Positions 44,480 through 54,734 of a DNA stretch of 64,000 nucleotides are shown one piece after another. The notes beneath the pieces are model-generated. The model made no database searches and was not told the origin of the DNA. It saw only the letters and a program-made list of their open reading frames with translations. Origin of the DNA: Diadophis punctatus similis (taxonomy: Eukaryota; Chordata; Lepidosauria; Squamata; Dipsadidae); NCBI GenBank assembly GCA_023053685.1, contig JALIGW010000001.1:68253240-68317239 (forward strand), in the 5' to 3' direction. The number at the start of each line of letters is the position of its first letter. The stretch's first letter is position 1. The position numbers and the translations under genes were made by a program.

Positions 44480-45406
44480 AACTGTTATTTAGTCATACAG
44501 CAAAGTCATCAGCGAACATGGTGAAAAAAGAGTTTGAATTATGAACAATTCTGGGAATATTTCATCAACTGAAATTTTATTGACCTATTTGGACTATCAG
44601 AGCAAATATAAGCTTCATACCTGAGGTAACATTCATTTGCTGAGGCTTTGCCATTGGGAAATGGACCTATTATTATTTTTTCTGTATCATTCACTGCCAC
44701 CCTACCAACCAAGTAATTAGACTTCCAGTGTGTTTCATTCAAGTCACAGTTGAAAATGCGGTGAGGGCAAGGTGGGAGCTGTTGAAAAGCAATCTCATTT
44801 AGAGAGTGAAAAGCATATTTCAGCTTTCAATTCTATCTTTGTTTAGCTGGTTTTGTTATATTGATGCTAGCAGGTAAGCCAAGCTAAATTAGAGTAGAAT
44901 TCATTTCTTAGGGTTCTGACTCACTACATTGGGGAGGGGGAGCGAGAAGGAGGGTCTGAAGTGAATGGCCAAGGAAAGTACAGGAAGACAACAAAACCCA
45001 AATTTAAATGACTGCTGTTCTTTTGTGGCAGCCACTACATAAAATGGTAAAAGACAGTATGTTTGCTCCCCAGTAGATTATAGCTCAAAATGATAAGTGA
45101 AATTGGGTAGTAAATGACGCACCTAGTATAATGTATGTAATATCCTACTATGAGTAATATACTGCAGTAGTAACTTGAAGCTTGGCATTCCTCTCAGAAT
45201 GTCTTCTAAAGGACTTGAAAGAAAGAAAATACAATTTTCCTCCATGTGCCTCCATAACAAAAAAGCACAACCTCAGCTGATGGTATGTCAGGCAGATGAT
45301 TATTTGGGTACAAATAAATTGAAAACATGAATCCAATGGAAACATTTCCTGGTATGTTTGTATAATTATCTATATCATATGTATCTATAACTTTGACATT
45401 TTGAGG
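44480..45406. other. Unrecognised AT-rich DNA
   Basis: No gene or transposon terminus was recognised. Confidence 0.5.
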
Positions 45407-45671
45407 AAGAAAGATTAAAAACTAACAAAAACTAATATTTAGAATAAAAGAAAGATAAGAAAAAGCTAAACATATGTAGCTATAACTTTATTGACATTTT
45501 AGCAATAGCAATAGCACTTAGACTTATATACCGCTCCATAGTGCTTTACAGCCCTCTCTAAGCGGTTTACAGAGTTCAGCATATTGCCCCCAACAATCTG
45601 GGGCAATAAGAAAGATTAAAAACTAACAAAAACTAATATTTAGAATAAAAGAAAGATAAGAAAAAGCTAAA
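45407..45671. repeat. 64-bp perfect direct duplication flanking a SINE piece
   Basis: 45407-45470 and 45608-45671 are identical over 64 bp (both start AAGAAAGATTAAAAACTAAC and end AAAAAGCTAAA). Between them lie 30 bp of other DNA and a truncated SINE. Confidence 0.92.
45501..45606 (-). mobile_element. 5'-truncated SINE
   Basis: Minus-strand 3' part of the SINE: AGCAATAGCAATAGCACTTA, TCTAAGCGGTTTACAGAG and GCCCCCAACAATCTGG. It ends abruptly at the second copy of the 64-bp duplication. Confidence 0.88.
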
Positions 45672-45673
45672 AG

Positions 45674-45771
45674 TGGAAAGGAAGGAAGGAAGGAAGGAAG
45701 GAAGAAAGGAAGGAAGGAAGGAAGGAAGGAAGGAAGGAAGGAAGGAAGGAAGGAAGGAAGGAAGGAAGGAA
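45674..45771. repeat. (GGAA)n microsatellite
   Basis: About 24 GGAA units with one AGAAAG interruption. Confidence 0.97.
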
Positions 45772-46488
45772 ACTTTTAAATGTAATAAACATTATAACAG
45801 GTTAATAAATGTAAATTAACCTGTTACTCTATAGTTATAGCATGACTTAATTTTTTTACAATCTATTTATTTCTAATAATCAAAACCTTATATCATAATT
45901 TCATACATATATTTAGTCAATAAGTGGTCGTAAGCATTAAATTTAGCCAATGTCTTGTGTTTAATCAAAGTTCTCAGTTTGGTCATCTCACAAGTTCCAT
46001 CATCTTCTCCATTCGTTCTTCCATTGTGGGCAATGTTGAACCTCTCCACTTTTATGCATATAATAATCTCACTTCAGTTTTTATATATAGTGTAAAAACG
46101 AAGTTTGATTTAAACTATTTGTCCATCAGTTTCAAAAGAAAAGCCTCTGGTTTCAAATGTATATTAATCTTTAACATCATCTATATTAATGTATGAAATT
46201 AAATCCAAAATTTTCTGGATTTTTTTACACATCTATCAAGCATGATAAAATGTCCCATTTTATTGTTTATATTTGCATCATAAATTTGAAGTACCTTTAC
46301 ACATTCTAGACAATTTTTCCAGAGCAATATACTAAAATACATCATTTTATAAACAGTCTTTTTAGATTATAATATATTGTAAATTTCAGTCATTTCCATA
46401 TGTTCTTCCTGCTCCATTTGTATATTATAACCAAAGTTTTTAGCCCAATTTCACTTGTTTTGTTTCAAATTTCTATAAAAACGTATAT
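45772..46488. other. Unrecognised AT-rich DNA
   Basis: A 90-codon frame at 45924-46196 (+) has no recognisable feature. Confidence 0.45.
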
Positions 46489-46496
46489 GTTTGAAT

Positions 46497-46766
46497 CAGG
46501 GATGGGTTCTACTTACCTTCCCCACTGGTTCTCATCACGACGGAAGTGCACGTTTTGCTTGCAGGTGCGTCCCTTTCCGGAAATGACCCTCTGCACATGC
46601 ACAGAAGTCTTTGCGCATGCACAGAGGTTTTTTTTGCAATCCACAGTGACCAGAGGACCGGTTCAGGAGTGTGGACCGCTGGTCATCGTTGCCGGTTCGG
46701 CGAGGAGTGCCGAATTTCCGCTACCAGTTCTAAAAAACGGTTCTAACTGGCAGCAATCCATCTCTG
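46497..46766. mobile_element. hAT-type MITE
   Basis: Flanked by the 8-bp repeat GTTTGAAT at 46489-46496 and 46767-46774. Ends CAGGGATGGGTTC / ATCCATCTCTG. Interior repeats TTGCGCATGCACAGAG as in the other hAT copies. Confidence 0.93.
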
Positions 46767-46774
46767 GTTTGAAT

Positions 46775-47327
46775 AATGAAGTATTAATCATTTGTACTTA
46801 ATTCTACTTCAAACTCTGTGTTACAATGATTAAAAGCAAAAGTTATTTTAACTACTTTGAATCTTTGTAATTATTGTATATTTAAAAACAAATTGAGAAG
46901 AGTATCCTACTGCCAGCTATTCTCTTGATTTTATTTTGCATTCTCCTTGACAAAATTTTAGTATATCAAAATAAGTTAACCCATTTTGTTTACTTATCAT
47001 TCCTCTTTTATAAAAACTTCTTGTGCCAAAGTTATTATGGGGGGGGGGTCAAGCTGGTTTTATATTTGTTCCATGTACTCAGGATGGTACATCTAACAAA
47101 ATGATTTTAAAAAACCTTGGCTTTGCCATACTATAAATATTCATGCCATCCAAATCTCAAGTCATGTCCTTCTAGGTCCAAAAACTTTTTGTTTCTCAGC
47201 AACATCCATTTTTTTCATCCAGGCTAAGCAACAAGCTTTCAAATCAGGTATTCTTGATCCTCCTCCTTCATTTACATCTTATAACACCTTATATTGAACT
47301 CATTTCCCCCCAGCCACATAAGTTTAG
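46775..47327. other. Unrecognised AT-rich DNA
   Basis: No supported gene or repeat except a G run at 47039-47048. Confidence 0.5.
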
Positions 47328-47731
47328 ATCATAGAATCATAGAAGGAACCTTGAAGGCCTAAGGCAGGAGTTCTTATACCATCGCAGACAAATAGTTGTC
47401 CAATCTTTTTTTGAAAATCTCCAGCGATAGAGTACCAACACAACTCCGGAAGGCAAGTGGTTCCATTGATTAATCACTCTCACTGTCAAGAAATTCCTCC
47501 TTATTTCCAGGTTGAATCTCCCTCTGATGAGCTTCTACCCATTGCTTCTTGTCCTGCTCTCAGGTGCTACACGAAATAAATCAATGCTCTCTTCCCTGTG
47601 ACAGCGCTTCAAGTATTGGAGGACTGCTATCATATCTCCCGTGAGCCTTCTCTTTATTAGGCTAAATATGACAAGTTCCCTTAGCCATTCATCGTATGAT
47701 TTAGCCTCCAGACACCTTATCATCTCCATTG
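47328..47731 (-). pseudogene. CR1 LINE 3' end
   Basis: Minus strand: EMIRCLEAKSYDEWLRELVI, FSLIKRRLTGDMIAVLQYL and RVAPESRTRSNG (47729-47535), the conserved CR1 ORF2 end, followed by VRVINQWNHLPS-like text in another frame and the CR1 terminal octamer pair (ATCATAGAATCATAGAA at 47328-47344 on +). Confidence 0.9.
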
Positions 47732-47734
47732 TTT

Positions 47735-48432
47735 AATTGCTACATCAAGTGTTGAAACAGATATTGTCTGAAATAAAAAATAACATTCTAGGTGAAACAT
47801 CCATCTTAATCACAAAAATTCTCCCCATTAATGACAATTGTGTTATCTCTCATTTTAACATATCTTTTTTTATCTTCATTCCAAGTTGGAACATAATTAT
47901 TTTGAAATAATGAACAATTCATATTTGTCATATTAATACCCAAGTATTCTATCTTCTTCCTGATCTTACAGCTTATTTTATTCATTAATTTCTAATATTT
48001 TATCAGAATTGTTGGGGATAGTTGTAAACCTTAAACAAAATTCTTTCAGTTCCAATAAAGTCAAATTATCCAGCTGTCATCCAAAAATCTCTGTTGCCAA
48101 CATCTGCTAAACAGGTTGGGCAGGACACAAGCATCTGGCTCTTCTCAAAGTTCTTAAATAGTTCTTAAAAATTCTCAGATAGACAAAATTGGTAGTCAAT
48201 GACTTGCTTTAATAACTCATTCATTCATTCTGCTGGGTGCAGTAGAGGAGGTAAATTAAAAGTTTATTTGAGACTTCCATATTTTTAAAAAAATAAAGAT
48301 AAGAAAAATTCTAAATATCTAAAGGGAATATTGTAAACAGCCTTCAGGACACTGTTATTTTCATATTGATTGGTTTATAGTAATTGTATGTTATGTAATA
48401 TTTTAATGAAATTGTAAATAGAATAAATATAC
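47735..48432. other. Unrecognised AT-rich DNA
   Basis: No gene or transposon terminus recognised. Confidence 0.5.
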
Positions 48433-49650
48433 AATCATAGAACATAGAATAATGGAGTTGGAAGGGACCTTGGAGGGCTCAACCCCCTGCTTGCATAGGA
48501 AACCCTATATCCTATATCCGTAATGGTGAACCTATGGCACACAGAGCCATATCGGCACACAGAGTGGCACACAGAGCCATATCGGTGGGCACACGAGCTC
48601 AGGTCCGGTGTGCATGCGCGCACTGGCCAGCTGATTTTCGGGCCTTCTGGGCCCACTGGGAGTTGGGAAACAGCCTGTTTTCAGCCTCCCGAGGGGGTGG
48701 GGAAGGCCCATTTTTTGCTCTTCCCAAACTCCAGAGCCTTTCTAGGAGCCTGGGGAGGGCGAAAACAGCCTTCCCCCCCAGAGGCCCTCCAGAGGCCAGA
48801 AATGGCCCATTTTCCAACTTGAAATGGGCCAATTTTTGCCTCCCGAGGGCCTCCGGGGGGTGGGGAAGGCCGTTTCCACCCTCCCCAGGCTCCTAGAAAG
48901 GCTCTGAAGCCTGGGGAAAGCAAAAAAAATGGAACTTCCGGTTCAACCGGAAGTCAGCAAACGGGTGGTTTCCAGCCTCCGGAGAACCTCTGGGATGAGG
49001 AGTGGGGAAGGCTGTTTTTGCCCTCCCCAGGCTCCTAGAAAGGCTCTGGAGCTTGGGAAGAGCAAAAAAACAGGACTTCCAATTCAACCGGAACTTGGGA
49101 AATGGGCCATTTTCTGCCTCCGGAGGGCCTCCGGGGGGGGTAGGCTGTTTTCGCCCTCCCAAGCTCCTAGAAAGGCTCTGAAGCTTGGGGAGAGCAAAAA
49201 ACAGGCATGCCATTGTGTGCCGGGAGCGGGGGGAGGTCACGAGCACATGCACATGCCACGCACCCCCCCTTTTGGCACGTAAACCGAAAAAGGTTCGCTA
49301 TCACTGTCCTATACTGGACCATTTCAGATAAATGGTTGTCCAATCTCTTTTTGAAAGCCTCCAGTGATGGAGCAACCACAACCTCTGAAGGCAAGCTGTT
49401 CCATCAGTTGATTGTTGCCATTGTTGGGAAGTTTCTCCTTAGTTCAAGGTTGCTTCTTTACTTGGTTAGTTTCCATACATTGTTTCTCATCTTGCCTTTT
49501 GGTGCTTTGGAAAAAAGTTTGAGCCCCTCATCTTTGTAGGAACCCCTCAAATATTGAAACCCTGCTATCATGTCTCCCTTAATCCTTCATTTCATTAGAC
49601 TAGACATACCCATTTCCTGCAACCATTCTTCACATATTTTATCCTGCAAT
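48433..49650 (-). pseudogene. CR1/L3 LINE 3' end split by a hAT insertion
   Basis: Left piece 48433-48517 is the LINE tail (ATCATAGAACATAGAAT, TTGGAAGGGACCTTGGAG). Right piece 49307-49650 carries on the minus strand VVVAPSLEAFKKRLDNHLSE and upstream decayed coding text. The two join across the hAT copy at its duplicated target TCCTATAT/TCCTATAC. Confidence 0.87.
48518..49306. mobile_element. 789-bp hAT element with internal tandem-like GC repeats
   Basis: Ends CCGTAATGGTGAACC / GGTTCGCTATCACTG with target repeat TCCTATAT (48510-48517) and TCCTATAC (49307-49314). The interior holds three or four copies of a ~150-bp module containing AGGCTCCTAGAAAGGCTCTG. It is a larger relative of 39842-40261. 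Frames over it (up to 120 codons) are Gly/Pro/Ala-rich repeats without transposase motifs. Confidence 0.9.
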
Positions 49651-49654
49651 CTAA

Positions 49655-50650
49655 GGAATAATTAATATAGAATCAATTTGAAAACGGAAGAATAGTTCCC
49701 CATGATTTGCATGAGAGAATGTGCACTACAATGAAACTTTTACAGTTATTATGACTGAGAATTCCTTTGTACACACAAAAAACCCCTCTAAAATGCTGAT
49801 TAAAAGGCTATACAGTAAATGAAATAAAAGTGTCTTTACACACATTTTGTTTTTATGTCACTCAATTTCTTTCTATTCCAATTTTTGCTCAGTTCTCCAT
49901 TTCTATAAAATCATTTCTGTTGGCATATAACACCCATGAATGATTTACTTAACGGTTCTTCCTGGAAGATTACTTTCCTTCTAATGATAATTGCCTAAAA
50001 TCTTTAGCATGAAACAGTATTTTTGCCAAGAGATGATTGGTAGTAAAATATGAAATGACAGCAGTAAAAGTATAAAATAATTTGATGACTATTCGCCTGC
50101 AGGAAAGTTTTGTTGTGAAGCTTCAATGTTTTTCTCAACCATGACAGATTTATAAACTCAGAAGGGAATTTCCATAGTTTGAAAGCAAAAATCTCTGCTA
50201 AATGCTGCTAACTGCAAGATGAGACGGCTGGAGCAACATGAAGCGCTTCATCAAGGAATTTCATATTGCCTCCTCATCTTGGCATGGAAAATTGTGTCTT
50301 TTTGAGGTTGCATATGGTACAAGCAAAGTACAGCCACTTTATACAATCTTAAAGCAAAATTCAGGTTCATTAAGGCCCTGTCATCAAGGAGTAACTAAAT
50401 TTCTTAAGATTATTCCAATATATATTTTAGTAACTTCCATTAAAATGAGCAGCATCATATTCCTGTGGTATTCAGATTATTGGCTGTTAGAATGAAACCA
50501 CAAAACTTAGTTTAAGATGGTGTTTTGGATCAGAAAGAAGGAACATCCATAAAGTTTTGAAGATGTCAAAATGGAGAGTACAGCTAGGTGATCAACCTTT
50601 TCACTATATGTGTGTGTCTGTGTGTCTATTATTAAAGTTTGTCGTAAAAA
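49655..50650. other. Unrecognised AT-rich DNA
   Basis: An 85-codon frame at 50238-50495 (+) has no recognisable domain; nothing else was supported. Confidence 0.45.
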
Positions 50651-50659
50651 TCAAAACCA

Positions 50660-51755
50660 GAAGCACACACAGATGACTGATTCAGCTGGATTCATAAACT
50701 TCTTTATAAACATAGTAACAGATGAATTTACAATACCATTAGCAGAGTTCTTCTTCCATGTAGCAACAGTTAAATGTAAAACACAAGCAGCTTCTAGTTC
50801 AGAGTTCAGAGCCCACTGCAACTACATAGCAAAGAAGGCATTAAGAGTGGTTAACCTAATCTTGCGCAGCTTCTTCTCTGGTAACATTGTACTCTTAACC
50901 AGAGCATACAAAACATTTGCTAGACCGATCCTTGAATACAGCTCATCAGTCTGGAACCCACACTTCATATCAGACATTAACACTATTGAGAATGTCCAGC
51001 GATACTTCACAAGAAGAGTATTACATTCCTCTGTTCACAACAGAATTCCTTATGAAACCAGACTAGAAATTTTGGGACTTCAAAACTTAGAACTCCACCG
51101 CCTTCAATCTGACCTAAGTGTAGCTCACAAAATTATCCGCCTCAATGTCCTACCCGTTAACGACTATTTCAGCTTCAACCACAATAATACACGAGCTCAT
51201 AATAGATACAAACTTAATGTAAACCGCTCCAGACTTGATTGCAAAAAATTCGTCTTCAACAACAGAGTTGTCAACGCCTGGAACACTTTACCTGACTCAG
51301 TAGTTTCTTCCCCAAACCCCAAAAACTTCAACCTCTTATTATCTACCATTGACCTCACCCCATTCCTAAGAGGTCAGTAAGGGGCGTGCATAAGCGCACA
51401 ATCGTGCCTACCGTTCCTGTCCTAATGTACCCATATATTCATACCTCTTCTACTCTTATTCATGCTTGTAATATTATATATATATTCAATCATGTTTTAC
51501 TGTTTGTACTTTGCTTATATTCATTTATGCTTGACAAAATAAACAAATACAAATACAAAATACAAATACAAAGAGAGCAGAGTGGACTAAGTGCAGAGTG
51601 AACTGAGTCACGTCCAGCCTTAAGCTAAAGTTTCAATTTCGATTCTCTGCACAGACTCAGAAGTGGTTAGCTCCCATTGGCTGACTTAGTTGCTATGCTT
51701 ATTCGTTGGCTAACCTTGTTAACATGGCTCTCCCAGTTCATGAATATCTTAACAT
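50660..51755 (+). repeat. Interspersed repeat X, copy 2, split by a LINE
   Basis: 50660-50792 and 51566-51755 together match repeat X at 27137-27384 (AAAACACAAGCAG; GACTCAGAAG; CCCATTGGCTGA; CAGTTCATGAATAT). The LINE lies between, with AGCAG on both sides as likely target duplication. Confidence 0.65.
50790..51565 (+). pseudogene. LINE 3' end with long open RT C-terminal frame
   Basis: About 195 codons are open to a TAA at 51378-51380: AKKALRVVNLILRSFFSGN, RAYKTFARPILEYSSSVWNP, RYFTRRVLHSS, ETRLEILGLQNLELHRLQSD, AWNTLPDSVVSS and FLRGQ. This is the region after the RT palm in CR1/L2/R4-like LINEs. The catalytic YADD part is missing because of 5' truncation, so no activity is expected. The frame is technically open from 50610, but that part is repeat X. 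A 3' UTR and AAATAC tail follow to 51565. Relatively young because unbroken. Confidence 0.88.
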
Positions 51756-51833
51756 CTATGTGTAAAATGCATGTTAAAAAAGGGGTGAAGCTTCACTTAC
51801 CCACTCTTTTGACATCTTTGATACTCTTAGTCC

Positions 51834-51834
<1 letters not shown>

Positions 51835-51875
<41 letters not shown>
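51835..51875. repeat. (CA)n microsatellite
   Basis: About 20 CA units. Confidence 0.97.
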
Positions 51876-51877
<2 letters not shown>

Positions 51878-52082
51878 GCCTTGCTAGAAATCCTTTTGTG
51901 GCTTAGGACCACAATAATTGAAAGAGCCTATCTTCCTATGTATTTCTACCAAGAGCTAAGATCATTTACAGAAGCCTTCCTCCAATTGCTCTCTGAATGG
52001 TTGTCCAATAACAAGACTTTTCAGTGAACTCTAGAAATATTTTTCACAGAAGTTATATCCATACCTATTTTATTATGCGCTA

Positions 52083-52760
52083 CTTTGTTACCAAAACATG
52101 CTTTTTCAAAAGGCAATTGGACTTTCATGATTTTTTCTCCCTTGAAAACGTTTCACTTCTTATCCAAGAAGCTTCTTCAATTCTGATGGGGAATGGAAGA
52201 GTTTATATTCCTTAGAAGTCATCTGGTTGTTAGTACTATGAAGGTCAGATGTTAGCTCTCTGAGAGTCATTGAGACCACTTGTGGGGGGGGGGGTTATCT
52301 CAGGGGTGAAATCCAGCAGGTTCTGACAGGTTTTGGAGAACTGGTAGCAGAAATTTTGAGTAGTTCAGAGAACCGGCAAATACCACCTCTGACTGGCTCC
52401 AGAGTGGGATGGGAATGGAGATTTTGCAATATCCTTCCCCAAGGAGTAGGGAGGGAATGGGGATTTTGCAGTATTCTTCCCCTGGAGTGAGGCGGGAATG
52501 GAGATTTTGCAGTATCCTTCCCCTGCCACGCCCACCAAGCCACACCCACCAAGCCACGCCCACAGAACCGGCAGTAAAAAAAATTGGATTTCACCACTGG
52601 GTTATCTGTACCGTGAAGGTCACCTGAATCAGAGTGCAAATGGGTGTGGAACCTTCTTGGGACTGCTGTAAGGACTCTATGTTGTAGATGGGGAAGATGG
52701 CGTCATATCCCCTCCCTTCAGTTGAGTTTACACTCTGATTCAGGTGACCCTGAAGGTACG
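52083..52760. repeat. Family A repeat, longer copy, with hAT insertion
   Basis: Starts ATGCTTTTTCAAAAGGCAAT and contains ATCCAAGAAGCTTCTTCA as in 43515-43760. It continues beyond the hAT copy with GTACCGTGAAGGTCACCTGA near 52609, which is mirrored by TCAGGTGACCCTGAAGGTAC at 52739-52758. It is therefore a different derivative with its own inverted ends. Confidence 0.6.
52301..52599. mobile_element. hAT-type MITE
   Basis: Flanked by the 8-bp repeat GGTTATCT at 52293-52300 and 52600-52607. Termini CAGGGGTGAAATCC / GGATTTCACCACTG. The interior has direct repeats GGGAATGGAGATTTTGCA and GGGAATGGGGATTTTGCA, spaced about 48 bp. Confidence 0.94.
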
Positions 52761-53338
52761 GCTAAACCCCCAAGGGGCCTCAAAATTCAATGGCATCATT
52801 TAAAACCAATGTAAACATCAATTAACAACAAAATATAAAAGTGATAGATCTGGCTGTTCTTCTAAAGGAAGAGCAAGTAGGATTCAGATGCAAATTGCAG
52901 AGTAGATTCCACAGCCTGAACAAGCAGGACAACTATCTTCTCCAGTCTGCCAAGAGATAAGGTTTTGATGGCTGGAGGCATCTTTACAAAGGTTTCTCTT
53001 GCAGAACTTAATGAAGAGCACATTGCAAGACATTTCAATATGATTGCACAGTGTAATCAGGGCAAGGATGACTTGCCAAATCTGAGCAGCTTGGAAAGTA
53101 TTGCAGCTAATACACTAACCATAACTTGCAACAGTCAATCCAGTAATTACAGAACTGAACCCTAACAAGTTACAGAGTCCATCCAAAGCAACTGTCTCTC
53201 AGCCTGGCTATTTATCAACACTATCTTTATTTGGTCTGAATTTAACTTCTAAGTAAGAGTGCTCCCTGACCTAGGAAAAAAAATAAAGTCCAATTACCAG
53301 TTGACAGAAAGTAAAGGCAAATGGCATTTATACTGATA
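52761..53338. other. Unrecognised DNA
   Basis: A 66-codon frame at 52965-53165 has no domain. Nothing else supported. Confidence 0.45.
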
Positions 53339-53460
53339 GAAGAGAATATTTGTAGCTCAGAGTTGAACTGTGGAGCCCTTGCTGCTCTCTGAGCTTGGTT
53401 ATTTTCTTGCAGAGGTTTCATTAGCCAGCTAGGTAACATCATCAGTACTAGAAGGCAGTG
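53339..53460. repeat. Family B repeat, single arm
   Basis: Contains GAATATTTGTAGCTCAGAGT, CTCTGAGCTTGGTTATTTTC and GGTAACATCATCAGTACTAG, matching one arm of 23571-23720 and 63350-63543 without the mirrored half. Confidence 0.65.
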
Positions 53461-53699
53461 GGTAATGGTGGCATTTTTATATTAAAGGATACAGCAAAGA
53501 GTAGTCAAGAATGTTTAGTGGTAAGTTACATAAAACATAGATTTTGCTAACTAAGACTTGTCAGATATAGCTATGCTGACAGTATTAGGATACTCAATCT
53601 TTGCTGACAATATTAGGATCGGGTGGGCTGCTGGGGGTTTGCAAAAGTTCGGGAGAACTTCTAGCTAAGATTCTGTGCAGTTTGGAGAACCCCCAAATC

Positions 53700-54367
53700 T
53701 AAGGTGACCAGACGTCCCGCTTTTCAGTAATTTGTCCCGTGTTCTGCGGCGTTTCCAAAAAGTCCCGCTTTTTTATTTTGAATTTGCCCTGCAGGGTGAA
53801 ATCCTGCCGGTTCGGCCGGGCCAGTCGTTCGGCGTAGAGCCAATGGAACTGGCGGCGGTCGTGGCACGGGGCTTCTCCTGCCCGCTTCCCTCGCCCGGCT
53901 GGACGCCACCATTCGGGTTATTTTGTCCTCTGCGCATGCGCAGAACTGGCGGCGGTCGCGGCGCAGGGCTTCTCCCGCCCGCTTCCCTTGCCCGGCTGGA
54001 CGGGTTATTTTGTCCTCTGCGCATGACCTGTGCATGCGCAGAGGACAAAATAACCCGAATGGCGGCGTCCAGCCGGGCGAGGGAAGCGGGTGGGAGAAGC
54101 CCCGCGCCGCGACCGCTGCCAGTTCCATCGGCTCTACGCCGAACGACTGGCCCAGCTGAACCGGCAGGATTTCACCCCTCTGCGGTGACGAACAGGTAAG
54201 CCTGCGCCAGTAGGAACCCACCCCTGGCTGCGATGAAGGGGGGGTGTTTGTGGGGGTGCACAAAGCTGCAGGATAAGAGAGACGGACCCCTCCCATCTTG
54301 CTCCCCTAGAAACCCCCCCTCCATCAATGGTGTCCCGCTTTACAAAAAATAAAATCTGGTCACCTTA
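53700..54367. mobile_element. Second-level hAT element (TAAGGTGACCAGA termini)
   Basis: Ends TAAGGTGACCAGACGTCCCG and TCTGGTCACCTTA, flanked by CCCAAATC at 53692-53699 and 54368-54375. 8-bp duplication supports hAT. Own sequence is the two outer parts; the interior is taken by the next level. Confidence 0.88.
53792..54182. mobile_element. Third-level palindromic MITE
   Basis: CAGGGTGAAATCCTGCCGGT at the left is mirrored by CCGGCAGGATTTCACCCCTC at the right, and long GC-rich arms complement each other around two TGCGCATG cores (53931-53942; 54019-54042). Exact target duplication not resolved; a second possible end (GGAACCCACCCCTG, to 54226) suggests it is itself composite. Confidence 0.75.
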
Positions 54368-54734
54368 CCCAAATCCCACTCCTGGCTGGCCCCGCTCAAC
54401 CCACCCCGCCCCTCCCAGGAGTCACCACACGACCCGTTTTGGATGCAGGTAAGTGCAAGGCACACATGGAGGCTTGGGGAGGGCGAAAAACGGGCCTACC
54501 GGAAGTTCTGGAAGGCCGGAAATAGGACTGTTTCCAGAGGGCCTCCAAAGCCTGGGGAGGCCGTTTTCACCCCCCAAAGGCTCAAGGAAAGCCTCCAGAG
54601 CCCAGGGAGGGCAAAAATCCTCCCTGCTGTGGTGCAGGAGGCCAACTGGGTCACACCCACCATGGCAATGCCCACCCAGCAACCGGGCAGAGAACCCCTT
54701 GTTAAAAATTTTGAGGCCCACCCCTGATTAGGAT

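Larger units (their letters stand above)
53620..54726. mobile_element. Outer hAT element of a three-level nest
   Basis: Flanked by the 8-bp repeat ATTAGGAT at 53612-53619 and 54727-54734. Left end CGGGTGGGCTGCTGG, right end GAGGCCCACCCCTG. Its own sequence is 53620-53699 plus 54376-54726; the rest is inserted. Confidence 0.85.

Noticed and set aside
48518..49306. Regularly spaced repeats reminiscent of a CRISPR array or minisatellite locus
   Set aside because: They are internal modules of a hAT element with terminal repeats and target duplication; spacers are not unique and the host is a vertebrate.
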